The notes beneath the pieces are model-generated. The model was given only the letters and a program-made list of their open reading frames with translations. It was not told the origin of the DNA and did no database searches. Below are positions 21,530-34,000 of a DNA stretch of 64,000 bases, in pieces (positions within the stretch are counted from its first letter, which is position 1; each line of letters begins with the position of its first letter). Source of the stretch: Argentina anserina (Eukaryota > Streptophyta > Magnoliopsida > Rosales > Rosaceae); the NCBI RefSeq assembly GCF_933775445.1, contig NC_065876.1, forward strand, positions 2,542,001 to 2,606,000, given 5' to 3'. The position numbers were made by a program, and so were the translations under genes.

Positions 21530-23930
21530 CATGTATATAAGATTGATCAAACAATAGATCCTGTACTGGATAATATTTCAGTAAAAAATCACTGAAGTGG
21601 CCAAGTGGGTTAGCAATTATTGGGTGATTTAGAAGTTAGAACTATGATGCATGACTATTATACACACACAAAAAAAAGTATATATTGATATTACCTTCAA
21701 CCTGGAAAATCTGAGAGATGTACTGATTCAATTCCCCCCGTCTTGGGGCAAATAATTTTCAAGACTTTAACTCCCTCCTCATTCGGGTGTAATTTTCTTT
21801 AAAAGGAAGTGCATTTTTCATGAGTTTGCAATTATTGAATATGGAAAGGGAAGCAGTAAAAGAAGAACGCAGTCTGTTTGTTTCAAAAACCAAACACAGA
21901 AATGTTCTCAAGGAACAGGGTGTTTCTTGCATCGAATCAAGTCGTACTCCTCAGTTGGAGAACTACATATCCCAGTACAAACATAAAGGTACATTTCACT
22001 CACAGATGACCAAAATCAGCACAATTTTTCCCGCGAATCACAAGCTAGTACAGTCTGTAAGATTACACCAATTGGACCAGAATATGCATAGCATACTAAC
22101 AGTCATGCTTTACTTTCCACTATATGATTGAATCTCATGATAGGCTACAATCCTCTTTCTGCTTTAATGGACTAACTATATAATTTGGTTGTAAGGATAT
22201 TGATGCCAGATTCTGCAAATATAGAAGATTCTCAGGCAACTTGGCTTACTCCATAAGACCATAACTCTAAACTTCCTTCCTCTCTTCATGCAATAATGAC
22301 ACTGTCACCCAAGGTCCCAATTGAAGCCTTCTTTTGAAAGACACCTTTTTCTTATAAGAAAGAAACAAGTTGAAACTTTTAGACCAACAGCTCAAGAAAA
22401 TAACAAATTATTGGCAGCCAAATTACCAAGACTCCCGAGTCCAATTTCCAAAATCATACAACACCTTTTCCTCATAAGAAAGAAACAAATTGAAACTTTT
22501 AGACCAACAGCTCAAGAAAATAACAAATTATTGGCAGCCAAATTACCAAGACTCCCGAGTCCAATTTCCAAAATCATACGAGAGAAAAATGGAGTATAAG
22601 AAGAAGAAGAACAATGAGCCTAGGCAACTAAGACATACCTCATAAATTCATCCCAGGACTACTAAAGTGAACTGTAGCAACCATTACAGCCTCACAGTTT
22701 TTTTTGTTTTTTATATCAGTTTATGCATAAACATTTAGTAGAAAAAGAATTGAACTTGGAGATAAGAAAATTGATCAAAGAACGTTATACTAATGATCAG
22801 GTCTTTTGCAGGGATATACAGCTTGAGCGAAAGGGAGAGAACAAGACCTAGCTCTAGTTTTCCAACACATAGACCACAACTACATATCATATGAACATAA
22901 AATTCTACAGCATTTAAAGCAATCGAAGGATACCAAAGCTTGTATTTGGTTATCTGGATCAATAGATACAGAAATTGAAATCCCAGAATTCTACTGTCAA
23001 CTACAAGATCATCATCATGAACACAATGAACGAAATGAATATGATACATTGATTATATTCCCAAAATACTCCCACCCCAAATGGCAAATACAGCCTCCAA
23101 ATTAGTACAGACTCAATCTCTGACTGCACCACAAAACTAGTAATCAACAAAGAGACAATATACAACTATCTACTACCATTCTTTAATTGCTTGTAATGGG
23201 TAACATGTCAAAGATACAACCTTTACGGTCAGAGGCTGCGTAAACACACAGAAACAAAAGCTACATTAAGATATATTTCAGCTTATTTACCTGGTAGAAT
23301 TAAAGATAGAGACTTTTTGGCTTCTGGGTCCCGATCAGAACCCCAAACAAACACGGACAGGGGAGAAGTTTAGATAGCAATAAATAACAAATTTAGAAAC
23401 ATAGAAAATACGAGAGTGAGTGAGCACTGGATGCAGAGGTTTATCGACCTATTCATGTTTCTGTGTTTTTCCAAAGACAAAATCTCAGGAAGAGATCGAT
23501 GAACCGCTGCCTCCAGTGACTCCATCCCCACAACCAAAAGATTCAAAATAAAAATAAAAAACAAACAAAGAGGATATCAAGAACAAAAATTCCGAAGTGG
23601 CAAGTAGCATAGATCTAAAGAGCAATAATATATGACTGCAACTATGTTATGAGATTCTTAGATCCGGGTTGTTGAACATAAGTGAGTTATTGATGCATGC
23701 ATTGGTAGAGTGAGTGAGAGAAGAGAGAGATCTTAAAACCAGGAATCTGAAGAATCAACGATGTTTTGCTCCACTCATCACTCTCTGACTTGCTGCTTTC
23801 TTCGTTTGCTCACAAATTGAAACGACAATTAATCGTAGTCACTCTCCCTTGAAGGGGTGCTTTGGGATTTTCCTACTGCGGGTTCTATGTGTAGTTTACC
23901 TTCTTAACCCTGTTTGGAGTTACGGGATAC
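21530..23930. other. Gene-poor stretch, no recognised gene
   Basis: 2.4 kb with short open frames only. It holds the 120-bp duplication at 22341-22580. The 23.35-23.87 kb segment has a CT/GA-rich, less AT-rich texture like a transcript leader on the minus strand, but I recognise no protein in it. Confidence 0.45.
22341..22580. repeat. Two tandem copies of a 120-bp unit
   Basis: 22341-22460 and 22461-22580 are nearly identical, with only a few base changes near the start of the unit. Because 120 is a multiple of three, an open frame runs through both copies, but its translation resembles nothing known and it is probably chance. Confidence 0.92.
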
Positions 23931-23959
23931 AAACACGACGTGTCATTTCAAGACTAGCT

Positions 23960-24238
23960 CAGTAACGCGTAGCGCTCTGTGAAATTGTAATTTTTATTTT
24001 AGCCACAAGCGTTTAACGCGTAACTTCTAGCCAAATTGAATATTTCATTTTGTACACGTACTAATGCGTAACTTTATGGTCAAATTGAACATTTCATTTT
24101 GGATATAAGTATTGCGTAACTTTTCTGGCCAAATTGAGCTTTTTCATTTTAGACATATACTAACGTGTAACTTTTTAGCCAAATTGAGTTTTTCATTTTA
24201 GACATATATTAACACGTAACTTTTTTACTGTAACGGCC
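23960..24238. repeat. Tandem repeat of about 50 bp, interrupted by a solo LTR
   Basis: About five diverged units of 48-52 bp with the core GCGTAACTTTTTAGCCAAAT and a following ATTTCATTTTAGACATATAC. The array resumes at 27048-27110 with one to two more units after the inserted LTR, so the two parts were once continuous. Confidence 0.85.
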
Positions 24239-26633
24239 CCAAAATTTCGAGCCTAAAAACTCAAAATTATAAAGTCGTTAAACACAAAATAATCTCAAAT
24301 AAATTGAAATCATTAAAGTGTAACAGCGGATCAATTCTGAGTTCTCAATACAACTCAGACAACCAATTATTACAACCCAAATTTATAATCCATACATAAA
24401 ATGGAAATGTAATAATCCTCACAAATAAATTCACTCAAATTCTCACACAAATCCACGCCATAAATCTCACCACAACAGGGTACGAACGACTTCGAATCTC
24501 CGGAGTCGTCACTCAATCTCCGCTAATCAGTACCTGCGGAATTATCCCCTACACCATTGAATTGGTGCACCGGGATTGTAAACAAAAACCCAGTAAGCTT
24601 ATAGCTCGTATGAGTAAAATCACAATACAGTTCGCATATCAATATATACGAAAGATCACAAAACAACAAATATAAATGCCCTCATGAGTCAATAGTCAGC
24701 CCATCTGGTTGACCCAAAGAAATATGAAATAAAACGCTCATGAGGAAATTAAGTAACCCTTCTGGTTACCCAATGCATTTATAATACGGGTACCAAGAAC
24801 GCTGGTACACATCTGTTACCCCTCTCGTAATACACCGTTGATATTGGATAGCCACCCGCTACCCAACATCCAAAATAAACTGAGTACCCATGAGCAGATA
24901 ACCACCTGTTACCTCACATGCAGTACTAAGGCAGACAGACTAGAGCTCTAACTGTATCGTAACTTTCGCCCGGCCAAAGGCTAGGTTCCGACTTGCCAAA
25001 CACGTACAATAATCTCACATCATATTGTACCAAAATCAGGTCCGAAGACAATTCACATTTTAACAATCTCAATGTTAAAAATCACGTACAATAATCTCAC
25101 ATCATATTGTACAATTCAAATCACATGCTCAATATAATCACAATAAAATCATAACAGTATATTATATAGCAAACTATATATATTCGTACTTATTTACCAT
25201 TTATATAATATATATATAGTCCACTATATTTTATACATGTCATATTTCACCACACATGCTCAATTCACAAATTTCCGTCATCGAAATGACTATTTTTAAT
25301 GAATTAATAACAGTACGTAATTTAATGAACTATATATATATATGTACTTATTACCATTATACTGTATATATGTAGTCCACTAACTTATATACATGTTGTA
25401 ATTCATTTGATAAACACACTTGCAAAAATGTTGAATCACCACGAGGGTAGATTCGTAATTCAGCGAGATTTTACTCACCTTATCGACTCGAGCGTAATTC
25501 CACAATTTCCGAAGATAATTCTTTTCCTTGATTTATCGATCACCTTGAACAGATAAGAAAAGAATTTAGAATCGTTTCGTAAACCTTTAAATGCCGAAAC
25601 AGTAATAATCGGTTACTGTTCAGCAATTTTCGGTTTTACGAAATTACTGTTCGGTGTTACTGTTCACTATTACTATTCACGGTCACTGTACAAATATACG
25701 ATTAATACGTATTTCTGTACGTATAAATATTAATACGTATTTCTGTACGTATAATTATTAATACGTATTTATGTACGTATAAATGTTAATACGTATTTCT
25801 GTACGTATAAATGTTAATACGTATTTCTGTACGTATAATTATTAATACGTATTTCTGTACGTATAAATATTAATACGTATTTCTGTAAGTATACGTACGA
25901 TTTAAATGTAAATACAATCTCAGTAAATAAAATTTACTAAATTACCCTTTTTACAAATTACTTTTTACATTTACTGAAAGTAATTTATAGTTACATTTAC
26001 CGAAGGTAAAAATTAATTACATTTACTGTAGTAAATAAAATTTACATTTACATTTACCGTTACACAGTAAATTACCAGAATACCCTTTCAGTCAAAACTA
26101 ATTACACCGCCTCACACGGCGACGCGTGTGGCACACGCGCCACCTCCGGCCGGGCGCGCGTGGGGCCCACGCGCCTACTCCGACGCCGGCGCGTATCACG
26201 CCACCTCCGGCCCAAAAACCATCCTCTCCTCCTTCTCCACCCTCCTACGATCTCCGACCACCCATAGGCCGCTCCATGCTCCCACACGCGCCGCCTTAAG
26301 GCGGCGGTGTTCATCAATCTCCCCTCCTCTCCGATCTCCTCCACAAATCATCCACAACATCCACAATACACATAACAACATTACAACATCCATATTCAAT
26401 CAATCCATACCTTGTTTGAACCGTGGGGAGCATCGGGGAGGATAGGCGGCGGCGGGGAAAAATTGCAGAATCTTGACGACGTCCGAGCGGCTTGGCGACG
26501 GCGGGGCACGGGCTGGCGAGCTGGAGGGTGGCTGAGGGAGTCCTTGCGGCGACGCTGGGCTGGGCGGTGTACGTCACGGTGGCTCGGAAGGAGGCAGATC
26601 AGTGAGAGGGTTTTCGGAGAGAGGGAGGGCTCG

Positions 26634-26669
<36 letters not shown>

Positions 26670-27047
26670 GCGGCCGAATGAGGGGTTTCCAATTATGGAA
26701 ACCCTAATCTCATAAATGTTCTATTTATACTAGTTTCCAAATCGGAAACTATCTTCCGACGTTAATAACTTTTACGTACGATGTCCGTTTCGAACGCGTC
26801 ACGTATCCACGAACTCGTATCGACGAGCTCTACAACTTTCGTGAAGGAAGTTTTTGAAACCGAGCGACGGAATAAAAGTCGATAAATTCGTTCGGAAACG
26901 TAACGTTTTCTTATTAAACGTTCTCGGAACGCTTCTGTTTCCGTTTCGTAACGTTTGCAAACAAATCAAATTCAATTTAAATGAATTTCAAAACTTATAG
27001 AATTTACTTCAAATCAAATATCGTTTTGAAAAATTGAGGTTATTACA
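24239..27047. mobile_element. Solo LTR of a Ty3/gypsy-type retrotransposon
   Basis: A 2809-bp segment starts TGTAACGGCCCC and ends GGTTATTACA (TG...CA with short inverted ends). It sits inside the tandem repeat with a near-perfect 5-bp duplication TTTAC/TTGAC on the two sides. The start is not repeated at the end, and no gag-pol, primer-binding site or polypurine tract is present, so it is a lone LTR left by recombination. Long LTRs starting TGTAAC(A/G)(G/C)CCC are typical of plant chromoviruses. The 3' part has a GC-rich block (26100-26600), a GA run (26638-26667) and a TATA-like CTATTTATACT near 26720, perhaps its promoter. Open frames in the GC-rich block have no recognisable product. Confidence 0.75.
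25697..25895. repeat. 28-bp tandem repeat inside the solo LTR
   Basis: About seven units of TTAATACGTATTTCTGTACG plus a short tail. Each unit holds ACGTAT and TACGTA pairs, so each can pair with itself. Confidence 0.9.
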
Positions 27048-27120
27048 TTGACTAAATTGAATTTTTATTTTGGACATATACTAACGCGTAACTTTTTGAC
27101 TAAATTGAATGTGTTAGAAT

Positions 27121-27691
27121 TAGGGGTGGGCATAAAAAACGGAAATCTCGATCCCGTCCCGAAATTCATAGGGACGGGATAGGACGGGACGGAGGTCTAA
27201 AAACGTTCGTCCCGTCCCGATCCCGTCCCGCTTCATAATAGTGGGATGGGACGTGAGACGAATAATTTATATCCCGCTTCGTCCCGTCCCGTCCCACCTT
27301 TAATGAAAACTTAAAAATTCTTATATATTTGTATCAAAATAAACTAATTTATGTTCTTAATAATTCTAAAATTATATTAACTCAAATAATAATGGTAAAT
27401 TATAATATTTTGAACATAATATGCATTTTTTTTGTTAAAATTTCATTATTAAATATTACTTTGTTATGAAAAAAAATAAAAATATAGGTTTTTATTTAAC
27501 TTCATAAGAATGTGAGATTTGCCCCGTCCCGTCCCGATCCCGATCCCGTCCCGTCCCAACCGGGATTAATCTCGAGTGGGATGCATTCTTAAAAACCCTC
27601 GTCCCGTCCCGATCCCGTACCGATTCAAAAGAGTGGGACGAAACGTGGGATGACCCCCGTCCCGTCACATCCCGTCCTGTGCCCACCCCTA
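27121..27691. mobile_element. hAT-type MITE with GGGACGGGA-rich ends
   Basis: 571 bp with terminal inverted repeats TAGGGGTGGGCA and TGCCCACCCCTA, flanked by GTTAGAAT (27113-27120) and GTTAGCAT (27692-27699), an 8-bp duplication with one mismatch. Subterminal blocks are arrays of CCCGTCCCG and its complement, and the centre is AT-rich. Non-coding. The open frame at 27492-27686 only reflects the CCCGTCCCG repeats. Confidence 0.87.
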
Positions 27692-27699
27692 GTTAGCAT

Positions 27700-28370
27700 T
27701 ATGTTCAATGTGTTACCATTTTGTAATATGATGATGAGCTCGAGCCCAAAATCACTCCATGTTTGGTGAGAAGGATCAGGCCTAGAACATTGAGGCCCAA
27801 TCAACTTTTTCGATGGACGAATTGGAGCGACAATGGTAGAATCTCAATAGTGATAATAAGATCACTATGCGTTTATACTTTATAATATCTCATCGCTTAT
27901 TTATGTCATCTACAAAGGATTTCACCATTGGATCAGTAAAAAATGTAATTCAAGGCAACCCTCACAAAAGTCTATGTAGTTGTCTAATTGTCATTGAAGG
28001 TACTCTTTTTTTTTTATGATAAACAAGTTTAGAGAATGGATTTCGATTGGATTAGTATTCTGGTTAAGTCCACTTTGGTGGTCAGGAGTTGAAGGTTTGT
28101 GAAGAATGAAGAGTAAGAACATATGCAAGAGGAGTAAGGAAAGTCTGCTTTCTTGATGAGGAGGGTATGTATTAAGCAAACTAGACATATCATACCTCGA
28201 AGCATAATAGAGTAAAAAGAAGAGAGAAAAGAGAAGGAAAAAAGTCACCACTTTGGCTCCTTTCCTTGTTGTCTTCCACTCATTCCTGCACTTGAGGCTA
28301 GAAAACGCAGTGGATCAACACTTTTATCACCACTACAAAATGCTTATTTGTACCTTTTGATGCTTCTCTC
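27700..28370. other. Intergenic and promoter region upstream of the small membrane-protein gene
   Basis: AT-rich DNA with no recognised gene or element. The open frame at 27991-28251 on the minus strand is low-complexity and hydrophobic and is not supported. Confidence 0.5.
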
Positions 28371-28374
28371 CTTT

Positions 28375-28380
28375 TATATA
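28375..28380 (+). promoter_or_regulatory. TATA box of the small membrane-protein gene
   Basis: TATATA within CTTTTATATAGCTCC, about 70 bp upstream of the ATG at 28446. This is a normal plant spacing for a short leader. Confidence 0.6.
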
Positions 28381-28445
28381 GCTCCATAATTCAATCTATA
28401 TGGACTTGTTCTTACTTCTAACACATAGAACATATATAGCTAGAA

Positions 28446-28844
28446 ATGACAACAACATCTCAAACACTGCCTAATTATCAGCCAGCAGGAGAGAGCTTGA
28501 GTACTAATCCGATTCCTGAAGCAGTTCCGATCAATTCTTCTGGATCAATAGGCCCTTTCTTCGCAGTGATCTCCGTCCTAACGGTCCTTGCATTTCTTTC
28601 ATGCGTGTTGGGTAGAATCTTGACCCGTAATAAGGTGGTGCTGACACCATTGGAGGGCATTAGAGATCAAAGAAGCTGTTTCGCATGGCTGAAGCGCAAC
28701 TGCAGGTTTCAGTGTCTGTCTGGTGATCATTGTCATCATCCTGATGTGGAAGTTGGATCAGCAAAGGTCAAGAGTTTTGGCCAACGAGGAAATGATATTG
28801 CCAAGGTTAAAGAAGGTGATAAGCCTTCTTCGGAAGACGGCTAA
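28446..28844 (+). CDS. Small single-pass membrane protein of unknown function
   Basis: Intronless, 132 residues, with a true ATG and a TATA box about 70 bp upstream. Residues 1-33 are polar and Pro/Ser-rich. Residues 34-58 (SIGPFFAVISVLTVLAFLSC) form one hydrophobic membrane segment, followed by an Arg/Lys stop-transfer. The cytosolic-type tail has four cysteines at about 78, 86, 90 and 96 near a HCHHPD motif, then a Lys/Asp-rich end. There is no cleavable signal peptide, because the hydrophobic segment is too far in. I do not recognise the family; small plant proteins of this shape are usually listed as uncharacterised transmembrane proteins. The Cys/His cluster could bind metal, which is a guess. 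Confidence 0.7.
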   Translation: MTTTSQTLPNYQPAGESLSTNPIPEAVPINSSGSIGPFFAVISVLTVLAFLSCVLGRILTRNKVVLTPLEGIRDQRSCFAWLKRNCRFQCLSGDHCHHPDVEVGSAKVKSFGQRGNDIAKVKEGDKPSSEDG

Positions 28845-28859
28845 GTTACATTTTCAAAG

Positions 28860-29680
28860 CTGTAATGGTGACATAGTTTGAGTTTTTCTGAATGCATGGT
28901 ACCATTGCCTTGGAGCAGATATGTACTTGAAACTTCAAATACGCAAGGCAAATTTTCGGTGAGGGAATCATCAAACACTAGAACAGATAGTTATGCAGTT
29001 ATGCTACATGGATTGTTCATTTTCTTAGACTACTTCATATGCGTAGAAATATTTATCCAGTATAGATGATGGAATGTTGACCTCAAATGAGCTGTAGACA
29101 GAGCAAGTATGCTTTAGTCACAAGAAGAAATTAAACTATTCAACGGTGATTGATAATCTCATGAAAACTCGGAATATCCAATATCCAAAAACTTGAAGCA
29201 TCTCATTTTTCGGAATATGAGGAACATTTTTTTTTAGAATAGCTCTTGTAGTACGAAATTATCTATTATCAATCATAAGCTATGCAAGTCAAATTGACTA
29301 AATTTATCACCAAAAGATATGCCAATATTCTTCCTTCCTTTCTAGAAAGTAGAAAGCACACATGAAAGAGAACCTTCCAAGTGTGTAACAAAATAAGAGA
29401 AAGAAAACCACCGACTTGCTTTCCTGTTCTTAGCCTCTTAGTTGTCTCCACAAGGCGCAAACCAAATATAGCCTTCAGATCTTGCAATCATTCACCACCA
29501 AAACACCAACCATCATTTCTCCATAGCAAATTAACCAAACCACAACAACCCTTCTCCTTCTCCTCCTCGCTCCTCCGCTACCACCTCCGCAATCAGCATA
29601 GTCATTGTGATAATCACAATCTGCATTTCTCATATTGTGCACTTTCATTGTTTGTGTGATTGTTGTTCATAGTTCTAGTA
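28860..29680. other. Intergenic region upstream of the calmodulin-like gene
   Basis: Holds the 3' flank of the membrane-protein gene, AT-rich DNA, and, from about 29400, a C-rich leader-like sequence leading to the calmodulin-like gene. No other feature recognised. Confidence 0.5.
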
Positions 29681-29683
29681 CTA

Positions 29684-30166
29684 ATGCCTGCATTACAAGT
29701 TGAGCAACTCAACCAGCTAAGGGCCATCTTTGCGAGATTCGACATGGACTCAGATGGCAGCCTCACCATTCTAGAGCTCGGCGCTCTCCTCCGGTCCCTA
29801 GGACTCAGGCCCTCAGGTGACCAAATGCATGTTCTGCTATCCAACATTGACGCTAACGGCAATGGCTCTGTTGAATTTGATGAGTTGGTCAAGGCCATTT
29901 TGCCTGACATGAATGAGGAAATCTTTATAAACCAACAGCAACTCATGGAGGTTTTTCAGTCCTTTGATCGCGACGGCAACGGGTACATTACTGCAGCAGA
30001 GCTGGCAAAATCCATGGCCAAAATGGGCCAGCCCTTGACATATAAGGAACTCACAGAGATGATGAAAGAGGCCGATTCAGATGGAGATGGTGTGATCAGC
30101 TTTAATGAATTTGCTACCATAATGGCAAAGTCTGCCTCGGGTTATCTAGGTCTTGGTCTCTCATGA
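29684..30166 (+). CDS. Calmodulin-like calcium sensor (CML15/16/18-like)
   Basis: Intronless, 160 residues from the ATG at 29684. The same frame extends eight codons further up, but only to a TTG. There are four EF-hand loops of canonical 12-residue form, at residues 20-31 (DMDSDGSLTILE), 56-67 (DANGNGSVEFDE), 95-106 (DRDGNGYITAAE) and 131-142 (DSDGDGVISFNE). Each has acidic positions 1, 3 and 12 (or Asn at 3 or 5) and Gly at 6, so all four should bind calcium. The short tail ends SGYLGLGLS. There is no myristoylation site or signal peptide, so it is probably cytosolic or nuclear. The family relays calcium signals by binding target proteins. Which CML orthologue it is remains my estimate. Confidence 0.9.
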   Translation: MPALQVEQLNQLRAIFARFDMDSDGSLTILELGALLRSLGLRPSGDQMHVLLSNIDANGNGSVEFDELVKAILPDMNEEIFINQQQLMEVFQSFDRDGNGYITAAELAKSMAKMGQPLTYKELTEMMKEADSDGDGVISFNEFATIMAKSASGYLGLGLS

Positions 30167-30722
30167 CCAAAACGTTATGATGATTAAGCTAACATGTTTA
30201 TACCTTCATCCATGCATCACCTGGACAAATTCTTATCTGCTTCCACTCATTTTTAGGTCATAGACAAAGTTTACCTTTGTTTTTTTTGTTCTTTCTTTCA
30301 TTTGGTGGTTCTGTAGATTGTAATATGTTTTTTTTTTATTCTGACCAGCAAATGAAATATGTCAACTACTTTTTACTTCAAGAATTATGTTAGTTTTGTA
30401 TATGCCAATTATTGAAGAAGAATCTCTTCTCATGCTACATAATTAATCTACACAAGTAACCCCAATTGCAGACAGCTTTTTGTAGCTGTTCTAAGTTTCT
30501 GATAATTCATTTTCAGACATCTTCGTAATAGCCCATGTTGGCATATTGTTTTTCAGTAGCAAAGAAAGGAAAACCAACAACAATAATCGTTATGTTTTCA
30601 TAAAAAACAAAGAATCTTTACTGAATCACTGAATAGAATAATAATGTTGATATTGTACATCTGATGCATCATTATCATACATGATACAATTGCTTGACCA
30701 TATAACTATATTTCCTAAGCAA

Positions 30723-31064
30723 AATGTTGGAAGGACATGAGCTTATCAGTTATACTTCAGCTAGCCTTTCTCTAATAATGGAGAACTAATTACATATAAT
30801 ACAGGGAAAGATACTTCTCTTACATTCAAATAATGTACACTAAGGCTATGACAAGAATGTGGAAAACTGGAAATTAACTGGTGCATTCATCAATGTTGGA
30901 AGGACGTGAGCTTATCAGTTATACTTCAGCTAGCCTTTCTCTAATAATGGAGAACTAATTACATATAATACAGGGAAAGATACTTCTCTTACATTCAAAT
31001 AATGTACACTAAGGCTATGACAAGAATGTGGAAAACTGGAAATTAACTGGTGCATTCATCAATG
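30723..31064. repeat. 169-bp tandem duplication at the 3' end of the flippase gene
   Basis: 30723-30891 and 30892-31064 are nearly identical copies. The copy nearer the gene includes the stop codon of the P4-ATPase (complement of 31059-31061), so the presumed 3' untranslated region is doubled. Confidence 0.92.
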
Positions 31065-34000
31065 ACCCTGGGGCTTCTCTTCAAAGCGTCTAGATGTTGC
31101 AATGCGAGCTGTATATCCTACTGTTGTGGGTCGTATCGATCTCTGCCTCACCATTTGACAGAACTCAGGGTCATCTGATTGCCCGTCTGTTCTCATCCAC
31201 TGTATCATTTGATGATACATGGGAAAGAATCGCATTTGGAAGGCGGCGTATGTGAAATAAGGTAGGAGAGAAGTGACTACTACCAAGAGTGTAAGAAGCC
31301 AATAAAATGGAGCTGGTGCACAGGCTTCAATGAAAACTTTATATGCAGTGGTTGATATTGAAGGGTCCAACGCTCCATATGCGAGCTGGAATATGTACCA
31401 AAACACTATGCCACCCCAGATGAAGAGATGTTGTATGTAAGTGAAGTAATTGATGGATAGTGCCATCTGACAGTTGACAACCCATACCACAATTGAGTAC
31501 ATGGTGGCACCAAAGATTTCGAAGCCAACAACTTCCCCTCCTTTGCGAAAGGCTTGACTACCTATTGCCAGGATGCAGGCGAAGAAGATTATCATAGCAG
31601 AGACTATGCCATTCAGTGACCATCCAAGTATCCGTACCCAGCTGAATAAGACATTTTGTGCACCTTCTTGGTACAGGAGAGGGAACTGTTACATCGAAAC
31701 AAAATGGTAATTGGATCATATGCTGTGAAGTTTTGATTATCTAAGAAACCAATATTACTATGTAGAAGTATGTACTAAAAGACGTACCTTGAGGCAGAAT
31801 CTGGCCGAGACATCTTGGTCAAATACTCCCAATGCAATTACAGGAAGTGATGTGAAGAAGACATTATAGAGTGATAGATACCAATCATTATATGCAGATT
31901 GACCCGAGAATGAAGCATACATCTCATAGAAAAAGATGGTGAATCCAAAAGTAATGTTCTTGTAGAAGAAATAGCATATCTGTCAAACAAGAAAGGATTG
32001 TGTCAAATCTTTGTGGTGCATTGGGCCTACAGTTAATTAGTAGTCCAAGGTATGGTCATCACACAGCTATATATAAGTTGAACTCTCTTAAGAACAGATC
32101 TTACCATTGACGAGATTCTTCTGTAACACCAATGTCCATGTACGAGTAGCAGGCGCTCCAAAAACCGGAACTGTGCAATTGCAATGTCACTTGACATGAC
32201 TGCCTGAAATTTGGATAGGCAGAAAGGATATGTGAGAATTCACTTGGCAAAACATTTTTCCCAATCGAGTAACTCATGATGCATTTGGAATTTGTGAAGT
32301 CTTTACCTGCATTCCTTCAACACCGCTGATACCAATACCAATATCTGCTTCTTGAAGCATTCCTACATCATTTGCCCCATCACCAATTGCCAGAGTTGTT
32401 TTACCAGTTTTAACTTTTACCAGTCTTGTAACCTGCATTTATTGTAAATAAGAACTCCTTGTATTTATTGGAAAGAAGATTATAAATAAATAATAAAAAA
32501 TGAAAATGAAAATTAAAAAAATTAAAAAAAACAAGATTGGTGGAATACTTACAAGTGCTTTCTGTTTGGGAGAAGAACGACAGCATATAACTGATGCACA
32601 GCCAATGGCAAGCTCTAGAAAGAGGTCCTGGACATCTGCCTCTAAGGCATAAGTGAGTGAATTCCCATCAATGATCAACGCCAATGCTTCGGAATTCTCT
32701 TCTGGTGAAGCAAGCAATGCCTTCGCCTCACTTATTTGATGGATAACACTTTCCTTCAATGCCTAAATAATAATCAAAGAACCATTATAAGCACTAGATC
32801 ATGATATACGTACTCTTTAAATTAACCACTGAAAAATTAATCTTGCATTGGAAATTTAGTATACCCTGGCAACTTTGGACTTGTCCTCCACCTTCTCTAA
32901 TGCTTTAGCCTCCGGAGTTTCTGAGCTGATTATTATTTGCTTCATTCCTTGTCGAAGCAAACTGCAGGCATATCTGGAACCAAAAATATATTAGGACTTA
33001 ACAATCTTTATACGGTAAAATACGTATGCTGATACAGAGTCCAAATAGCAATCATACCCAATATTAATTGCTGTCTCCATTTTATCTCCAGTCAAAACCC
33101 ATAGTTTAATTCCAGCCTGAGCAAGCTTGTCAATGCAGTCAGGAACCTATTCCGCACAAAGAAAATGATGTTTAGTCTTAATACAAATACCATACCAAAT
33201 TTCTTTCACTAGGCAACAAATGCACATTAGAATATAACATGTACAGTAACACATGCAATTGTAATGATTAGTAATAGATTTGCCGGTTGTCTGAAAATAT
33301 ACCCCATTTTGAAGTTTGTCTTCAACTGCAGTAGCACCAAGAAGAATCAAGTTCCTCTCAATCTTCTCTGCCACTCCCTCCACAGTTTCCTCTCGATCTG
33401 CACTAACTAAGTTCTTGGCCTCCGTATACTCTTTGTTAAATTCAGAATACTCTCCTTCATCAACTTCCCGATATGCAAGTAGTAAAGTCCTCAAACCAGC
33501 ATCAGCATACTCGTTAATGTGTTCTCGGGTTTTCTCTTCAAACTCCCTTCCATCCTTTGCAAGTCTTTGGAACATAACACTGCTTGTTGAATAAAAAAAG
33601 TATTTAATATGATTTCTCATCTGTTAGAATGAGGAGCATAGTGCTAAATTATTTTTGTATCACAGAGAAAAGGGAAGGAGTTTACAAACCTGTCAGCACC
33701 TTTACTGAGTAATATTATCTTTCCCTCCTCATCTCTTACAATTACAGACATTCTCTTCCTTGAGCTACTAAACTCCAACACATTCAAAATTTTATAAGAT
33801 CTGTAGACAAAAAACAAACACAGCTCCAGATCAGCATGAACCAAGAATTTAACATGTCATATATAGTTAATTAAGTGAATGTGTTAAACAAGAAGTGTAC
33901 CTTTCAACTCTCCTTCCAGACATAGGATCAAATTCGTGCAGGGAGATGGTTGTTTGAGCCCTATCATAAAATTCAAACCCCAGCTCTCTTGCTGCAATCA

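Noticed and set aside
22735..23564. Minus-strand open frames of 64 and 104 codons
   Set aside because: They are short, with no domain and no splice context that builds a longer protein; at most part of a non-coding transcript.
26128..26692. Overlapping long open frames on both strands in a GC-rich block
   Set aside because: They lie within the solo LTR, are Arg/Pro/Gly-rich by base composition, and resemble no protein.
24239..27047. Pararetrovirus or complete retrotransposon
   Set aside because: No reverse transcriptase, protease, integrase or coat motif is present, so only a lone LTR is supported.
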